Source of the DNA: Lentilactobacillus fungorum
GTDB lineage: Bacteria; Bacillota; Bacilli; Lactobacillales; Lactobacillaceae
Reading direction: 5' to 3'
Assembly (NCBI RefSeq): GCF_016860605.1
Contig: NZ_BNJR01000011.1
Location: 1-64,000, forward strand
DNA: 64,000 nucleotides
Both the position numbers and the translations under genes were made by a program. The notes under the pieces are model-generated. The model saw only the letters and a program-made list of their open reading frames with translations. It was not told where the DNA came from and searched no databases. Positions 43,703-53,178 of the stretch are shown here, piece after piece; the stretch's first letter is position 1, and each line of letters starts with the position of its first letter.

Positions 43703-44239
43703 TTATTGGCTGACATCGGCTTTATCTAATTCTTTTTTTAAGATTAAATCACGCTGGGGACTATCCCCTAAGTTAAAGACGTGGTCGCCGATTTGTTTAA
43801 AACCCATCCGGTCATAAAATGCCAGCGCGTCAGGATTGTTTTCCCAAACGCCCAACCAAATGGCTTGCTTGGATAATTTTTTAGCTACGGTTATCGCTTG
43901 AGCAATTAATTTTTGTCCAAGTCCTTGTCGTTTAAATTCCGGTAAGATATAAATTCGCTGGACTTCCAAAGCTTCATCACCCATTTGTTCTGTCTGGGCT
44001 GATGAAACATTGATTTTTAAATAGCCGGCAGGGACGCCAGCCACTAAAATAAAATAAAAAGCGGAATTCGGGTTCGTTAACTCTTGTTTGAGTTGGGCTT
44101 CACTATATGAACGATCCAAATACTGGGCTAAATCTGTTTTCGTATTATATGCGCCAAACGTATCTGCGAATGTCACCCGGCTAATTTGCTGTAATGCGGA
44201 TAGATCTGCAAGTGTACATTTCTTAATTAAGATTGTCAC
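43703..44239 (-). CDS. GNAT-family N-acetyltransferase (RimI/PaiA-like)
   Basis: A 178-residue acetyltransferase with VQRIYILPEFKRQGLGQKLIAQA, the acetyl-CoA loop, and WLGVWENNPDALAFYDRMGF. These are typical of the PaiA/spermidine-type subfamily. The GTG start at 44239 follows GAGAGGAAG; the longer upstream frame has no SD. The target amine is unknown. A MarR gene lies upstream on the same strand. Confidence 0.82.
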   Translation of the reverse strand: MTILIKKCTLADLSALQQISRVTFADTFGAYNTKTDLAQYLDRSYSEAQLKQELTNPNSAFYFILVAGVPAGYLKINVSSAQTEQMGDEALEVQRIYILPEFKRQGLGQKLIAQAITVAKKLSKQAIWLGVWENNPDALAFYDRMGFKQIGDHVFNLGDSPQRDLILKKELDKADVSQ

Positions 44240-44385
44240 AAAAAACTTCCTCTCCAAGTTGGTTAAATTCGGTAGTTTAAAACCATTAAACCGGCCAAAG
44301 CTTTCACAGTCTTGCATATCTCCAAACAAAAGCTTTTACGGTTGCTTAGAAACTCAATGGCTGGCTTTCGTCTGCTATCGCTGCT

Positions 44386-44862
44386 CTAATAATGCCGCCG
44401 ATTTCCCTTTTTAACGTATTCCCAATCACCAGCAACGTTATTTCTAACTTTCAGCAAAAGTGCCGCCAATGTGTCAGCTTCCGCCGTTGTCAAGCCGGTT
44501 AACGCAATTTGATTCGAATAGCGATTTTCCCGCTGAATCAACGGATAGCGCTGCTTGCCTTCCTCAGTTGGAAAGAGCCGCTTAATTTTCTTATTGACCT
44601 CATCGGCTCGCCGTTCAATTAACCCGTTAGCCGCTAATTTTCGAATGGCGCGAGAAGCCGTTGTGCGATCAACCTTAATCATCTCCGCCAGTCGTTCTTG
44701 AATAATGCCCGGGTGCTCGCAAATTCTCACTAAGTATAAATATTGACCTTTTGCTAAGGTTAATTCTTTAAACTCAATATTGGCAATTGAATCCAGCGCC
44801 CGAGCAATATCACCGATTGGCCGCAAAATTTCCGCGATGATTCTCACTCCCATCATGATCAA
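44386..44862 (-). CDS. MarR-family transcriptional regulator
   Basis: A winged-helix regulator of about 155 residues with GQYLYLVRICEHPGIIQERL, then MIKVDRTTASRAIRKLAANGLI (recognition helix) and the wing RRADEVNKKIKRLFPTEEG. No strong SD fixes the start among the first ATGs. It may control the GNAT gene downstream or the SDR gene opposite. Confidence 0.85.
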   Translation of the reverse strand: MIMMGVRIIAEILRPIGDIARALDSIANIEFKELTLAKGQYLYLVRICEHPGIIQERLAEMIKVDRTTASRAIRKLAANGLIERRADEVNKKIKRLFPTEEGKQRYPLIQRENRYSNQIALTGLTTAEADTLAALLLKVRNNVAGDWEYVKKGNRRHY

Positions 44863-44983
44863 TTTAATAGGATTATCATAAACGAATTTTGTTGCAAATG
44901 CAATAAATATATCAAATCATCCTTTTAAAAATAATCTTGAGCATGAGCAGAACAACCAGCCAGCTATCTTTTCACGGCCAAAT

Positions 44984-45048
44984 AAAAAAATGGGGCTGAA
45001 TAGATTTGAATGACGCACCAAGTTCATTCTATTCGAACCCCATTTTTT
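44984..45048 (-). terminator. Terminator of the SDR gene
   Basis: AATGGGG..GAATAGA pairs with TCTATTC..CCCCATT around an inner GAATGA/TTCATTC stem, with T-tracts on both strands. It follows the SDR stop on the minus strand. Confidence 0.85.
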
Positions 45049-45068
45049 ACTTCTGATTTAATTATTAG

Positions 45069-45818
45069 CTACTGGGCTAAGAAGCCACCGTCAATTGGTA
45101 ATTCAACCCCGGTAATAAACGACGAGGCATCGGATGCTAAAAACAACACCGCTTTTGCAACTTCGCTTCTTTCACCTAGTCGCCCAAGTGGAAACAGCTT
45201 GCCAAGGTCATTTTCGGCAACCCCTAACGAAACGGATGCATAATCCGCCATCCCTGTTTTAATATAGCCCGGATGAATCGAATTGACTCGAATATTTTCT
45301 TTAGCATATTCGACGGCAGCATCCTTAGTCATTGTTCTGACTGCCCCTTTACTAGCACCATATAAAATATGGCCGGCAGAACCGCCAATCCCAGCGATCG
45401 AAGATGCATTAATGACTGAGCCGTGGTGATGAGCTGCCATTATCGGCAATACGTGCTTTAGCCCTAGAAATACGCCTAATACGTTGATTCTCATGAGCTT
45501 ATTCCAAGTTTCAACCGTAAGTTCTGGGATTTTGCCAATAATATAAATTCCTGCATTATTGAATAAGATATCAATTGTACCGAATTTTTCAATCGTCGTA
45601 TTAACGACCCGCTCCCAATCAGCTTCATTGCCAACGTCTTGCTGAATAAATAAAGCGTTTTGGTTGTTTAATTCAGCTTCAACCTTTTTCCCAGCTTCAG
45701 CATTGATATCCGTGAAAACCACTTTTGCTCCTTGGTCTAAGAACAATCGCGTTGTTTCTAACCCAATACCAGCAGCGCCACCAGAGATAATCGCAACTTT
45801 TCCATCTAATTGTGCCAT
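45069..45818 (-). CDS. Short-chain dehydrogenase, R-specific alcohol dehydrogenase-like
   Basis: A 249-residue classical SDR with IISGGAAGIGLETT (nucleotide binding), NNAGIY, the catalytic Ser in NASSIAGIGG and YGASK, and a terminal Gln (GGFLAQ) as in the Mg2+-dependent Lactobacillus brevis alcohol dehydrogenase. Asp37 at the end of beta-2 (VVFTDINAE) predicts NAD(H) preference over NADP(H), unlike that enzyme. The SD is GGGAGG. A cre-like site and promoter lie upstream. Confidence 0.87.
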   Translation of the reverse strand: MAQLDGKVAIISGGAAGIGLETTRLFLDQGAKVVFTDINAEAGKKVEAELNNQNALFIQQDVGNEADWERVVNTTIEKFGTIDILFNNAGIYIIGKIPELTVETWNKLMRINVLGVFLGLKHVLPIMAAHHHGSVINASSIAGIGGSAGHILYGASKGAVRTMTKDAAVEYAKENIRVNSIHPGYIKTGMADYASVSLGVAENDLGKLFPLGRLGERSEVAKAVLFLASDASSFITGVELPIDGGFLAQ

Positions 45819-45837
45819 TTGTTTTGCCTCCCAAAAT

Positions 45838-45950
45838 AAAGTGAGCGGCGTCGGGCCTTAAAATCGATCATCCAAGCCTCCAGAGACAGAAATGATCGAA
45901 TTTAAAGTTTTGCCTAAGCGGCCTCTACGCTGCTTTCACCCGACGCTACT
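45838..45950 (-). repeat. Hairpin element copy upstream of the SDR gene
   Basis: Nested inverted repeats: GCGTCGGG (45848-45855) with CCCGACGC (45939-45946), and TTAAAATCGATCAT (45858-45871) with ATGATCGAATTTAA (45892-45905, 13 of 14 pairs) around CCAAGCCTCC. On the minus strand it ends CGCCGCTCACTTTATTTT just before the SDR SD GGGAGG, the same 3' context as the units at 59 kb. Its 5' flank is diverged. Confidence 0.55.
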
Positions 45951-46013
45951 ATACCAAAAATAAGAATTCATGCTTACAATTTGTAACCAAAGTATAACCC
46001 GCTGCAGATAATT

Positions 46014-46028
46014 TGGAAGCGTTTGCAC
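46014..46028 (-). promoter_or_regulatory. cre-like site at the SDR promoter
   Basis: The minus strand reads GTGCAAACGCTTCCA; only the outermost base departs from the cre consensus. It precedes the predicted -10 by about 20 bases, overlapping the -35. Confidence 0.65.
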
Positions 46029-46091
46029 TTGGTAGTTCTATTACCGGTCGTCAATGATGATTAGTTGCGAAGTAAGGTGTGCCCAGCCCAT

Positions 46092-46149
46092 AAAAAATAT
46101 GGGAACAGCAGCTTGATATAAATCAATTCAACTGCCTTCCCATATTTTT
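46092..46149 (-). terminator. Terminator after the P-type ATPase gene
   Basis: AAAAATATGGGAA pairs perfectly with TTCCCATATTTTT, with a CAGCAG/CTGCC and TTGAT/ATCAA inner stem. T-runs exist on both strands. Confidence 0.85.
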
Positions 46150-46200
46150 AATCGTCATCACTAAATAGTTTAGAAACTATTTCTTGTTCCCCCGGGGTCG

Positions 46201-48990
46201 TTAACGCACATGTTTGATTCTTCTAACTAACCATTTACGCCCCTCTTCAAAAAGGAAGAGCGGTAATGGAATGCAAAACAGAAATCCCCAAGCAACCACA
46301 TTTAACGGACCCGTATTAAAAATTTCTTGAAGAAACGGCTGATACATCAGACAAGCAATCAAGCCGATTTCGACGCCAATTCCCAACCAGATCCGGTGGT
46401 TACTGAATAAACCGATTGAAAAGACGGATGATGTTTGCGTCCGACAGTTCATGGCAGCCGCAATCTGGCAAAAAACAATTGCTCCAAGCGCAATCGTTGT
46501 CGCTTCGGCATAAGCCACCCCAGAAGATGCCAACGGGATTTTTGGCCAGCCATTTAAATAGTTCATAAAGAAGTATGCCCCCGTTGAGATAATGGAAGCC
46601 GTTAACCCGTATAAGCCAAATGCCTTCCAAATAATTGCGTGACTTAGCAAATGACTATTTTGCGGCCGTGGTGGCTGATCCATAATCCCCGGCTCCGCTT
46701 TTTCGATGCCCAGTCCAAGGGCTGGTAATAAGTCCGTCCCCAAGTCAACTGTCAAAATTTGCATAACCGTTAACGGCAACGGTACTAATCCGCGAGTCAC
46801 CAAAAAGATCACGGAAGGCGCGGCTTCGGGAACGTTACTATTCAAAATATACAGTAAGAACTTCTGCAAGTTACTATAAACCGTGCGGCCTTCTTCAATT
46901 GCGCTCACGATTGAGGCAAAATTATCATCGGTTAAAATCATATCCGCTGCGTCTTTGGCAACGTCAGTTCCGGTTAAGCCCATCGCAATTCCAATGTCAG
47001 CGCGTTTTAAGGCCGGCGCGTCATTGACACCATCCCCTGTCGAAGCGACAATCTCACCGTTTGCCTGACACATTGAAACAATTCGGAATTTATGTTCGGG
47101 GGCTACCCGGGCAAAGATGACCTCCCCGGAAACTGCGCGCCTCAGGTCAGCATCACTCATTTGATCGAGCTCATCACCGGAAATTACTCTGGCTTTATCT
47201 GACGTGATCCCAATCCGGACAGCAATGCTTTTGGCGGTGATTGGACTGTCACCAGTGACCATAATAATGCGAATCTTAGCGCGTTGACAATTTTTGACGG
47301 CGGCAAAGATCTCCGGTCGCGGCGGATCAGCCATCATCACGAGGCCTACAAAGACCATGTGCTTTTCAGCAGTCTCAATCGTATAGGCATCAATTGCCGT
47401 TTGATTTAATGGGTCACTAGCCCCTACTTCTCGATAAGAAAATGCTAACGTCCGCAATCCTTGTTTAGCATATTGGGCGTTAACTTGTTCAATTTGCCGG
47501 CGGTCTCCTGCAGTTAAGGGCCGCGGTGTCCCGTTAACTAAGATTTGATCACAAATAGCCAATTCACTACTTAACGCGCCCTTTGTTTCAATTAAGGGCG
47601 TGCCCTTAGAATCTTTAGTAATGATCGTCATCAGCTTTCGCCCGGAATCAAACGGTAATTCCTTTAGGCGGCTAAACTGCTGTTGCAGCATTTTAGCATC
47701 AATCCCCGCCTTTCTGGTCAAAATTACCAAAGCGGCTTCCGTTGGCGTTCCGAGGATTTTAGCCTGACCACCAGTTGGATCTTCGTTAACTTCAGTATCA
47801 TTGTTCAAAGCCGCAATCGTCAATAAGCGGTTGAGATCTCGGTTCCGGGTTAAATCAACCGCGGCACCATTTGATTGAATCTGGCCGTTATTAACATAGC
47901 CGGTTCCCGTCACTTCATAGTCGCCGTCAGCTAACCAAATGTGATTAATCGTCATCTGATTTTGCGTTAGGGTACCGGTTTTATCAGAGCAAATGACGGT
48001 TGTTTCCCCCAAGGTTTCGACGCTATTTAAATTTTTTAACAACGCATGTTTTTTAGCCATTCGTTGCGTCCCTTGGGCTAAAGAAAGCGTGACGGTCGGT
48101 AATAATCCTTCAGGAATAAAGGCCACAATCATCCCTAACGCAAAAATAAATGACTGTGCAATCGGATAATGCACGAAGAAAACGGCCAGCAGGAAAAACG
48201 CAACCCCCAGCATAATGGCGATCACCGTTAGCTGGCGCGTTAAATGATTTAATTCCCGCTGCAGGGGGTAAATCACTTTCTTTTGGGTTTCCGTCAATTG
48301 AGCAATCCGGCCAAATTCAGTCTGCATGCCAGTAGCCACAGCGATTGCGTGAGCCGTTCCCTTGGTGACAATTGTGCCGGCAAAAACGATATTTTGTTGG
48401 GCAAATTCCCCATCACCATGCCGATAGCCGTCAGCCTTTTCAACTGGTACCGATTCACCGGTTAAAGACGATTCATCTACTGCTAAATTCGAACTATTAA
48501 AGATGCGGGCATCGGCTGGCACCGAATCACCTGCTTGAATTTGAAACAAATCCCCAATGACTAACTGCTCAACTCGAATTTGCTTGGCCTGACCATCGCG
48601 AATGACTTTAACATATGCTGGCAGCATCTTCTTCAACGAATCCGTGGCTTTTTGAGCCGCGTGCTGCTGCCAATATGAAAAGCAGCCATTAATCACGTTA
48701 ACTGCCCAAATTGCAATTCCAAGTTCCATCATGCCAGCAAACAGCGCAATTATCCCAGAAACCCATAGTAAGATTGCCATCAATGACGTAAAATTTTCTA
48801 AGAAAATCAAAATCTCTGATTGGCGCTTTCCTTGGCGGATTGTGTTTGGCCCATAATTCTTTAAGCGTTCGTCAGCTTCATGCTGTGTCAAACCGCTCTT
48901 CTGAGTATGAAATCGTTCAATCAGTTCCTCAACGGTTACTTTGGCGGTTTCGTCTATTTTTGTCGATTCAACGTGCTTCATTTCCCTCAT
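46201..48990 (-). CDS. P-type cation ATPase, Na+/K+-ATPase-like (P2)
   Basis: A 929-residue membrane pump. Phosphorylated Asp is in [11 protein letters not shown] (residue 336 from ATG 48990), with [14 protein letters not shown] and [11 protein letters not shown]. Membrane residues resemble P2C pumps: M4 [11 protein letters not shown]5 [10 protein letters not shown], and M6 [18 protein letters not shown] followed by PPR, where SERCA has VTDGLPA. So Na+/K+ or a related monovalent exchange is possible; Ca2+ cannot be excluded. No beta subunit gene is seen. The start is uncertain (48990 or 48981). It follows aspA by about 100 bases. Confidence 0.85.
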   Translation of the reverse strand: MREMKHVESTKIDETAKVTVEELIERFHTQKSGLTQHEADERLKNYGPNTIRQGKRQSEILIFLENFTSLMAILLWVSGIIALFAGMMELGIAIWAVNVINGCFSYWQQHAAQKATDSLKKMLPAYVKVIRDGQAKQIRVEQLVIGDLFQIQAGDSVPADARIFNSSNLAVDESSLTGESVPVEKADGYRHGDGEFAQQNIVFAGTIVTKGTAHAIAVATGMQTEFGRIAQLTETQKKVIYPLQRELNHLTRQLTVIAIMLGVAFFLLAVFFVHYPIAQSFIFALGMIVAFIPEGLLPTVTLSLAQGTQRMAKKHALLKNLNSVETLGETTVICSDKTGTLTQNQMTINHIWLADGDYEVTGTGYVNNGQIQSNGAAVDLTRNRDLNRLLTIAALNNDTEVNEDPTGGQAKILGTPTEAALVILTRKAGIDAKMLQQQFSRLKELPFDSGRKLMTIITKDSKGTPLIETKGALSSELAICDQILVNGTPRPLTAGDRRQIEQVNAQYAKQGLRTLAFSYREVGASDPLNQTAIDAYTIETAEKHMVFVGLVMMADPPRPEIFAAVKNCQRAKIRIIMVTGDSPITAKSIAVRIGITSDKARVISGDELDQMSDADLRRAVSGEVIFARVAPEHKFRIVSMCQANGEIVASTGDGVNDAPALKRADIGIAMGLTGTDVAKDAADMILTDDNFASIVSAIEEGRTVYSNLQKFLLYILNSNVPEAAPSVIFLVTRGLVPLPLTVMQILTVDLGTDLLPALGLGIEKAEPGIMDQPPRPQNSHLLSHAIIWKAFGLYGLTASIISTGAYFFMNYLNGWPKIPLASSGVAYAEATTIALGAIVFCQIAAAMNCRTQTSSVFSIGLFSNHRIWLGIGVEIGLIACLMYQPFLQEIFNTGPLNVVAWGFLFCIPLPLFLFEEGRKWLVRRIKHVR

Positions 48991-49094
48991 CACCCTTGAA
49001 GTTCTATGACTAGATATCTGTGTAGACACCATCATTATATTCTTTATCGGCGATGAGGGAATCATCTCTAACAATAAATTTTTCAACCAATTGG

Positions 49095-50516
49095 CTAATG
49101 ATTAGCCGACGCCGTCTTGGCTGTAGCCGCGGTCGCTGGTTTAGAATTGGTAAGCGTTGCTGGTGAAAACAAGTCATCAATTAATGGCTCAGCTAACAAA
49201 TGCTGCTGTTTAACAAGTTCTTTAACCGACTTTTTCTCGGCGATCGCTGTCTTAATTAATTCGGTTGTCTTTTCATATCCCAGAATTGGCGAGAGGATTG
49301 TTGCCGTAATTGATGAATGGGCCACTTCTTGTTGACAGTGCTTTTCATTAACTTGAATCCCAGCAACGCAATTGGTCACAAGCGTTTCAATGGCATTTGC
49401 CAAGTGCGTTTCGCTCATTAAAATGGCCCGAAACATGATCGGCTCAAAAGCATTTAATTCAAGCTGACCGTTTTCTGCCGCTAAAGTCGTCGTGACATCG
49501 TTGCCAATAACTTCAAAGGCGACTTGATTAACCACTTCTGGGATGATTGGATTAATCTTTGCCGGCATAATTGAAGAACCTGCCGCCCGCTTTGGCAATG
49601 ATAATTCGTTAAACCCAGCCTGAGGGCCGCTTGAAAGTAAGCGTAAATCATTACAAAACTTAGTCAAGTCCACTGCCAAAGTCTTAAGTGCGGCCGAAAT
49701 GGTTGTAAAGGCATCACTGTTCTGGGTGCTATCAACCAAGTCATCTGCTTGTGTCAATGATAAATGGGCCACTTGGTTTAGCAGTGGGACCACTCGCTGC
49801 TGATAACCAGCCGGTGCGTTGATCCCGGTTCCAATGGCGGTCCCACCCAAATTGACCGTCTCAAGTGCCGGTAAGGTCGCTTTTAAGCGTTGAGCATCAC
49901 GGCGAAACATGGCGGCGTACGCGGCAAAACTGCGGCCAAACGTTGTTGGCACGGCATCCTGTAACTGAGTCCGCCCAACTTTGATTGCCTGGGCGTAGGT
50001 TTTGGCCTTATCATCCAATGTACTCGTCAGTTTAGCCAGCGCATCCTTGAGCGGTGTCAGCTTTTTTATCATTGCCATTTTTCCAGCGGTTGGGTAAGTA
50101 TCATTTGTCGACTGGGAACGATTAACATCATCATTCGGGTGAATCTTAACCGGTGTGTGTCCGTCCTTTGCACTCAACCGCATTGCTAGTTGCGCAACAA
50201 CTTCGTTCACATTCATATTAGTTGACGTGCCAGCACCGCCCTGAATTGCTGGTACCAGGAAGTCATCATTGTTACTGGAAAACAACAACTGATTACAAGC
50301 CGAGACAATTAGAGTCGCTTTTTGAGCACTCAAGTTGTTCGCTTGCTGGTTAGCTAGTGCCGCTGCTTTTTTAATTTGCAAATAGCTCTCAATAATTACT
50401 GGATTAACTTTTTCACTGGTAATTGGGAAATTGTGGACCGCTCGTAATGTATGAATCCCGTATAATGCATCATCTGGAACAAATAATTCTCCTAAACAAT
50501 CCTGATCAAGTCTCAT
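49095..50516 (-). CDS. aspA: Aspartate ammonia-lyase
   Basis: Converts aspartate to fumarate and ammonia; the fumarase/aspartase superfamily member has 473 residues. GGAGTSTNMNVNEV, VKVGRTQLQDAVPTTFG-like residues (AIKVGRTQLQDAVP) and the flexible-loop signature GSSIMPAKINPIIPE are present. The T-S-T-N-M form favours aspartase over fumarase. ATG 50516 has AGAGGAAG. The last about 25 residues are an Ala/Thr-rich tail. With PEP carboxylase it could form a route from PEP through aspartate to fumarate. Confidence 0.9.
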   Translation of the reverse strand: MRLDQDCLGELFVPDDALYGIHTLRAVHNFPITSEKVNPVIIESYLQIKKAAALANQQANNLSAQKATLIVSACNQLLFSSNNDDFLVPAIQGGAGTSTNMNVNEVVAQLAMRLSAKDGHTPVKIHPNDDVNRSQSTNDTYPTAGKMAMIKKLTPLKDALAKLTSTLDDKAKTYAQAIKVGRTQLQDAVPTTFGRSFAAYAAMFRRDAQRLKATLPALETVNLGGTAIGTGINAPAGYQQRVVPLLNQVAHLSLTQADDLVDSTQNSDAFTTISAALKTLAVDLTKFCNDLRLLSSGPQAGFNELSLPKRAAGSSIMPAKINPIIPEVVNQVAFEVIGNDVTTTLAAENGQLELNAFEPIMFRAILMSETHLANAIETLVTNCVAGIQVNEKHCQQEVAHSSITATILSPILGYEKTTELIKTAIAEKKSVKELVKQQHLLAEPLIDDLFSPATLTNSKPATAATAKTASANH

Positions 50517-50822
50517 TTCAAATCTTCCTCTCATGTCATATTTATTAACATTTATTCACAGACTATAATATATGCCAATTTCGTTAAATGTCAATAGTTA
50601 TCTTTTAAAATCAGTTAAATTAATATATACCAATTAGTAACATTGGCGTGGTAGTTATTTACCAATTTGATTTATCTAAGGATTCCGAACGATTTAATGT
50701 CATTAAATATAACACTAGCCATGTTTTCAATAATTATCTTAAGATTTTCAATGACTTTATCCACCGCTATCGAACTCTGGTATCTTTAATATAATGAATT
50801 AAACTCATTAGAAGGTCAAAAA

Positions 50823-51419
50823 ATGAAAAAAAGATGGCAAATCATCACAATCGTGTTTCTTGGAATTTTTTTAAGTGCTTGTAGCAATCATGCTTCGCAA
50901 AACCACGCTCATTCAAAAGCAAACCAGGTGGCACCGATTACTCGAGCCGATTATAATCACATCAAATTGGCAAATATCACAACTCCTAATAAAGGCGGTA
51001 CTTCACAAAGCGCAATTATCCGCCGATTCGGCAAACCCAGTGCCACAAAAACCATTTCAATTACTGGCCAATCCAAGAAGCATGCCGTCCAATATACTTG
51101 GCATCATTTAGCCAAAAGTTTCAAAGCCACTTCGCTTACCGTTGAATTTCTTTCAAAACATGCCGTTAGCAAAAGCTATCTGCTAGCCAATAATCAACGC
51201 AAATTAACCGCTGCCAGCACACTTAACGCCATTAAGCCAGGAACTTCCTATCAGCAGGTTATGAATCGCTTGGGATTTCCCGTTTCCGAATCAAAAACCG
51301 GCTCCGGCCGCTCAATGGCGACTGATGTCCTCTACGTAACCAATAAAAAGGGCAATGCTACCAGCCTCATGTTTATTGCCAACAAACTCCAATCTAAAAC
51401 TTCAACCAAAGTCAACTAG
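50823..51419 (+). CDS. Lipoprotein with BLIP-like (DUF3862) repeat
   Basis: A 198-residue lipoprotein with signal peptide and lipobox FLSAC (Cys20). The mature part has a Ser/His-rich linker, then two similar segments: TPNKGGTSQSAIIRRFGKPS and IKPGTSYQQVMNRLGFPVS. These are the small alpha/beta fold of the DUF3862/SmpA-like class, common in Gram-positive surface lipoproteins. Function is unknown. Confidence 0.8.
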   Translation: MKKRWQIITIVFLGIFLSACSNHASQNHAHSKANQVAPITRADYNHIKLANITTPNKGGTSQSAIIRRFGKPSATKTISITGQSKKHAVQYTWHHLAKSFKATSLTVEFLSKHAVSKSYLLANNQRKLTAASTLNAIKPGTSYQQVMNRLGFPVSESKTGSGRSMATDVLYVTNKKGNATSLMFIANKLQSKTSTKVN

Positions 51420-51442
51420 TTTGCTAATTAAATAGTCTCGCG

Positions 51443-51495
51443 ACGGTCTCAACAATCGATTTTTGGAAATAGTCAATTGCTGAGACCGTTTTTTT
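51443..51495 (+). terminator. Rho-independent terminator after the lipoprotein gene
   Basis: ACGGTCTCAACAAT pairs with ATTGCTGAGACCGT (one mismatch), followed by TTTTTT. Confidence 0.9.
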
Positions 51496-51520
51496 GAACG
51501 GCATTAATTGTGCATGAATC

Positions 51521-51549
51521 TTTACAACTATAGGATAACAGTGTTATCT
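51521..51549 (+). promoter_or_regulatory. Promoter and operator of the TetR operon
   Basis: TTTACA (51521-51526), 17 bases, TTATCT (51544-51549). The perfect palindrome GATAACAGTGTTATC (51534-51548) fills the spacer and -10. It is the likely binding site of the TetR protein encoded next. Confidence 0.7.
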
Positions 51550-51583
51550 TTAGACTATTCCAATTCAAAGGAGCCCTTCTCAA

Positions 51584-52156
51584 TTGGCAGGAAAAACTAA
51601 CCACACCAAAGATGATATTGTTACCCTGACCATTCGCTTAATTAGTCAACATGGCTATCAGCAAATTTCACTTCGGCGATTATTAGGCGATTTACACCTC
51701 ACGACCGGATCGTTTTACAAGCATTTTAAAAATAAGGATGATCTTTTCAAAACCGTTACCGAGGTCATTTCAACAACCTTAGGCAGGCAGGCCCAACAGC
51801 AGATTGCCAAGCTCCATTTAACCCCATTTGATTCACTCGTTTCTCTTGGCGCATTTTTGGTGAACCAATTTGCTACTCAACCCTACTTGATGGATTTTTT
51901 ATTCTTTAACCCTACTGCAATTAATCTGTATCAGGCAGTTGAAACTGGTCATCATTTTATTCTCTTAGACTATACCCGCCAGCTGATTGAAGAAATTGTG
52001 TCCCAGTTTGGCTTAAGTGAATCCAGTGACACCCTCTTTATCAAAGTTTGGTCGTTTATCCAAGGCTATGGCATCCTCGTTCGCAATCATGCCATTGTTT
52101 ATGACGACGCCTTATTAAAATCCGCTGCTAAAGAATTGATTGGAGTTGAAAAATAA
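51584..52156 (+). CDS. TetR-family regulator
   Basis: A 190-residue repressor with the helix-turn-helix ISLRRLLGDLHLTTGSFYKHFKNKDDLFKTV near residues 25-55. The start is TTG after AAAGGAG. The stop overlaps the next ATG (TAATG), so regulator and oxidoreductase are translationally coupled, as is common for TetR-controlled quinone/flavin reductases. Confidence 0.87.
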   Translation: MAGKTNHTKDDIVTLTIRLISQHGYQQISLRRLLGDLHLTTGSFYKHFKNKDDLFKTVTEVISTTLGRQAQQQIAKLHLTPFDSLVSLGAFLVNQFATQPYLMDFLFFNPTAINLYQAVETGHHFILLDYTRQLIEEIVSQFGLSESSDTLFIKVWSFIQGYGILVRNHAIVYDDALLKSAAKELIGVEK

Positions 52157-52746
52157 TGAAAACGATCGTTGTTATTTACTGCCACCCATATAAGAAAAGC
52201 TTTAATCACGCTGTTTTAGAAAAAGTGCTCCAAAGTTTAATTGCTCAAAGTCTAAATCCCAAAGTTCTGGACCTGTATGCTGAGCAGTTTGATCCCGTTT
52301 ACGATTTAGAAGAACTACGGCTATTTCATACTGGCCAAACTCACGATCCGCTGGTAACTGAGTATTTACAAGCGCTCAAAGATGCAGCTGGCGTTATTTT
52401 TATTACACCAATTTGGTGGAACAGCCTTCCAGGTATGCTAAAAGGCTTTATTGATAAAGTCATGAAGGAAGGCGAAGGCCTGTCTCACACTGTCAGCAAA
52501 ACTGGCATTAAGGGCGAATTAACCAATCTCAAACGCGCTTACGTTTTAACTACCTCGACATCGCCAACCTTTTATTTGCGGCTATTTTGTGGCAATGCCA
52601 TTCAGAAAATTTTTATTCACAAGACCTTGAAGCAACTCGGCGTTCATAGCGGCAAATGGCTTAACTTTGGCGGTATTACGAATTCAAGCCTCAAACGACG
52701 TCAACGCTACCTCCAGTCGGTTACTAAGATGTCATTTCGTTTTTAG
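52156..52746 (+). CDS. NAD(P)H-dependent flavodoxin-fold oxidoreductase
   Basis: A 196-residue NQO/KefF-type reductase. YCHPYKKSFNHAVL is the FMN-phosphate binding start, and FITPIWWNSLPGMLKGFIDKV the characteristic active-site segment. It likely reduces quinones or electrophiles, with expression relieved from TetR by such compounds. It is the second gene of the pair. Confidence 0.87.
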   Translation: MKTIVVIYCHPYKKSFNHAVLEKVLQSLIAQSLNPKVLDLYAEQFDPVYDLEELRLFHTGQTHDPLVTEYLQALKDAAGVIFITPIWWNSLPGMLKGFIDKVMKEGEGLSHTVSKTGIKGELTNLKRAYVLTTSTSPTFYLRLFCGNAIQKIFIHKTLKQLGVHSGKWLNFGGITNSSLKRRQRYLQSVTKMSFRF

Positions 52747-53178
52747 TGGTGAGCCGTGAAATTAACCCTGCTAATGGTCGCTTTCAATCACGGGGTCATT
52801 ATTTAGTTGAGGAACACTGACCGCAGCCAGTCACGCTTTACATTTTTGTCATTAAGTTAGTACGTCAAAAAACGTTTTCTTCTCTAGCTCCCAAAACCTT
52901 TAATAATTTTTTATGGGTTTTCAATTAAATCAAAAGATTATTTTAACCGCGTTCACTTAACGGGTTTCGAATGGCTCAATTCATGTTAAAATGTATGATG
53001 TATCTGTTGAACTTCAATGTAAGTTCACAACTATTTTGCACTTTTAATTTCATTCGAATTTAAATCAGCCATCGCAACGTTGATTCTCGATGACCCTTTA
53101 GTCTTTGCGGTGGTTTTTATGAGTGCTCAATTTAATGAACCACACAATAATTTTGATCTAGGGAAAGGAAGAGAATTG
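52747..53178. other. Region upstream of the MmpL-type transporter
   Basis: No gene is supported. TGAACTTCAATGTAAGTTCA (53008-53027) is an inverted repeat with perfect 7-base arms near a TTAAAATG promoter-like element and is a candidate operator. The frame open from 53080 is part of the leader; the SD AAAGGAAG lies at about 53163. Confidence 0.5.

Larger units (their letters stand above)
45951..46200. other. Intergenic region with SDR promoter and ATPase terminator
   Basis: On the minus strand TATACT (45991-45996) is a likely -10 for the SDR. No gene is seen. A perfect palindrome AAATAGTTTAGAAACTATTT occupies 46163-46182 just after the ATPase stop. Confidence 0.55.
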
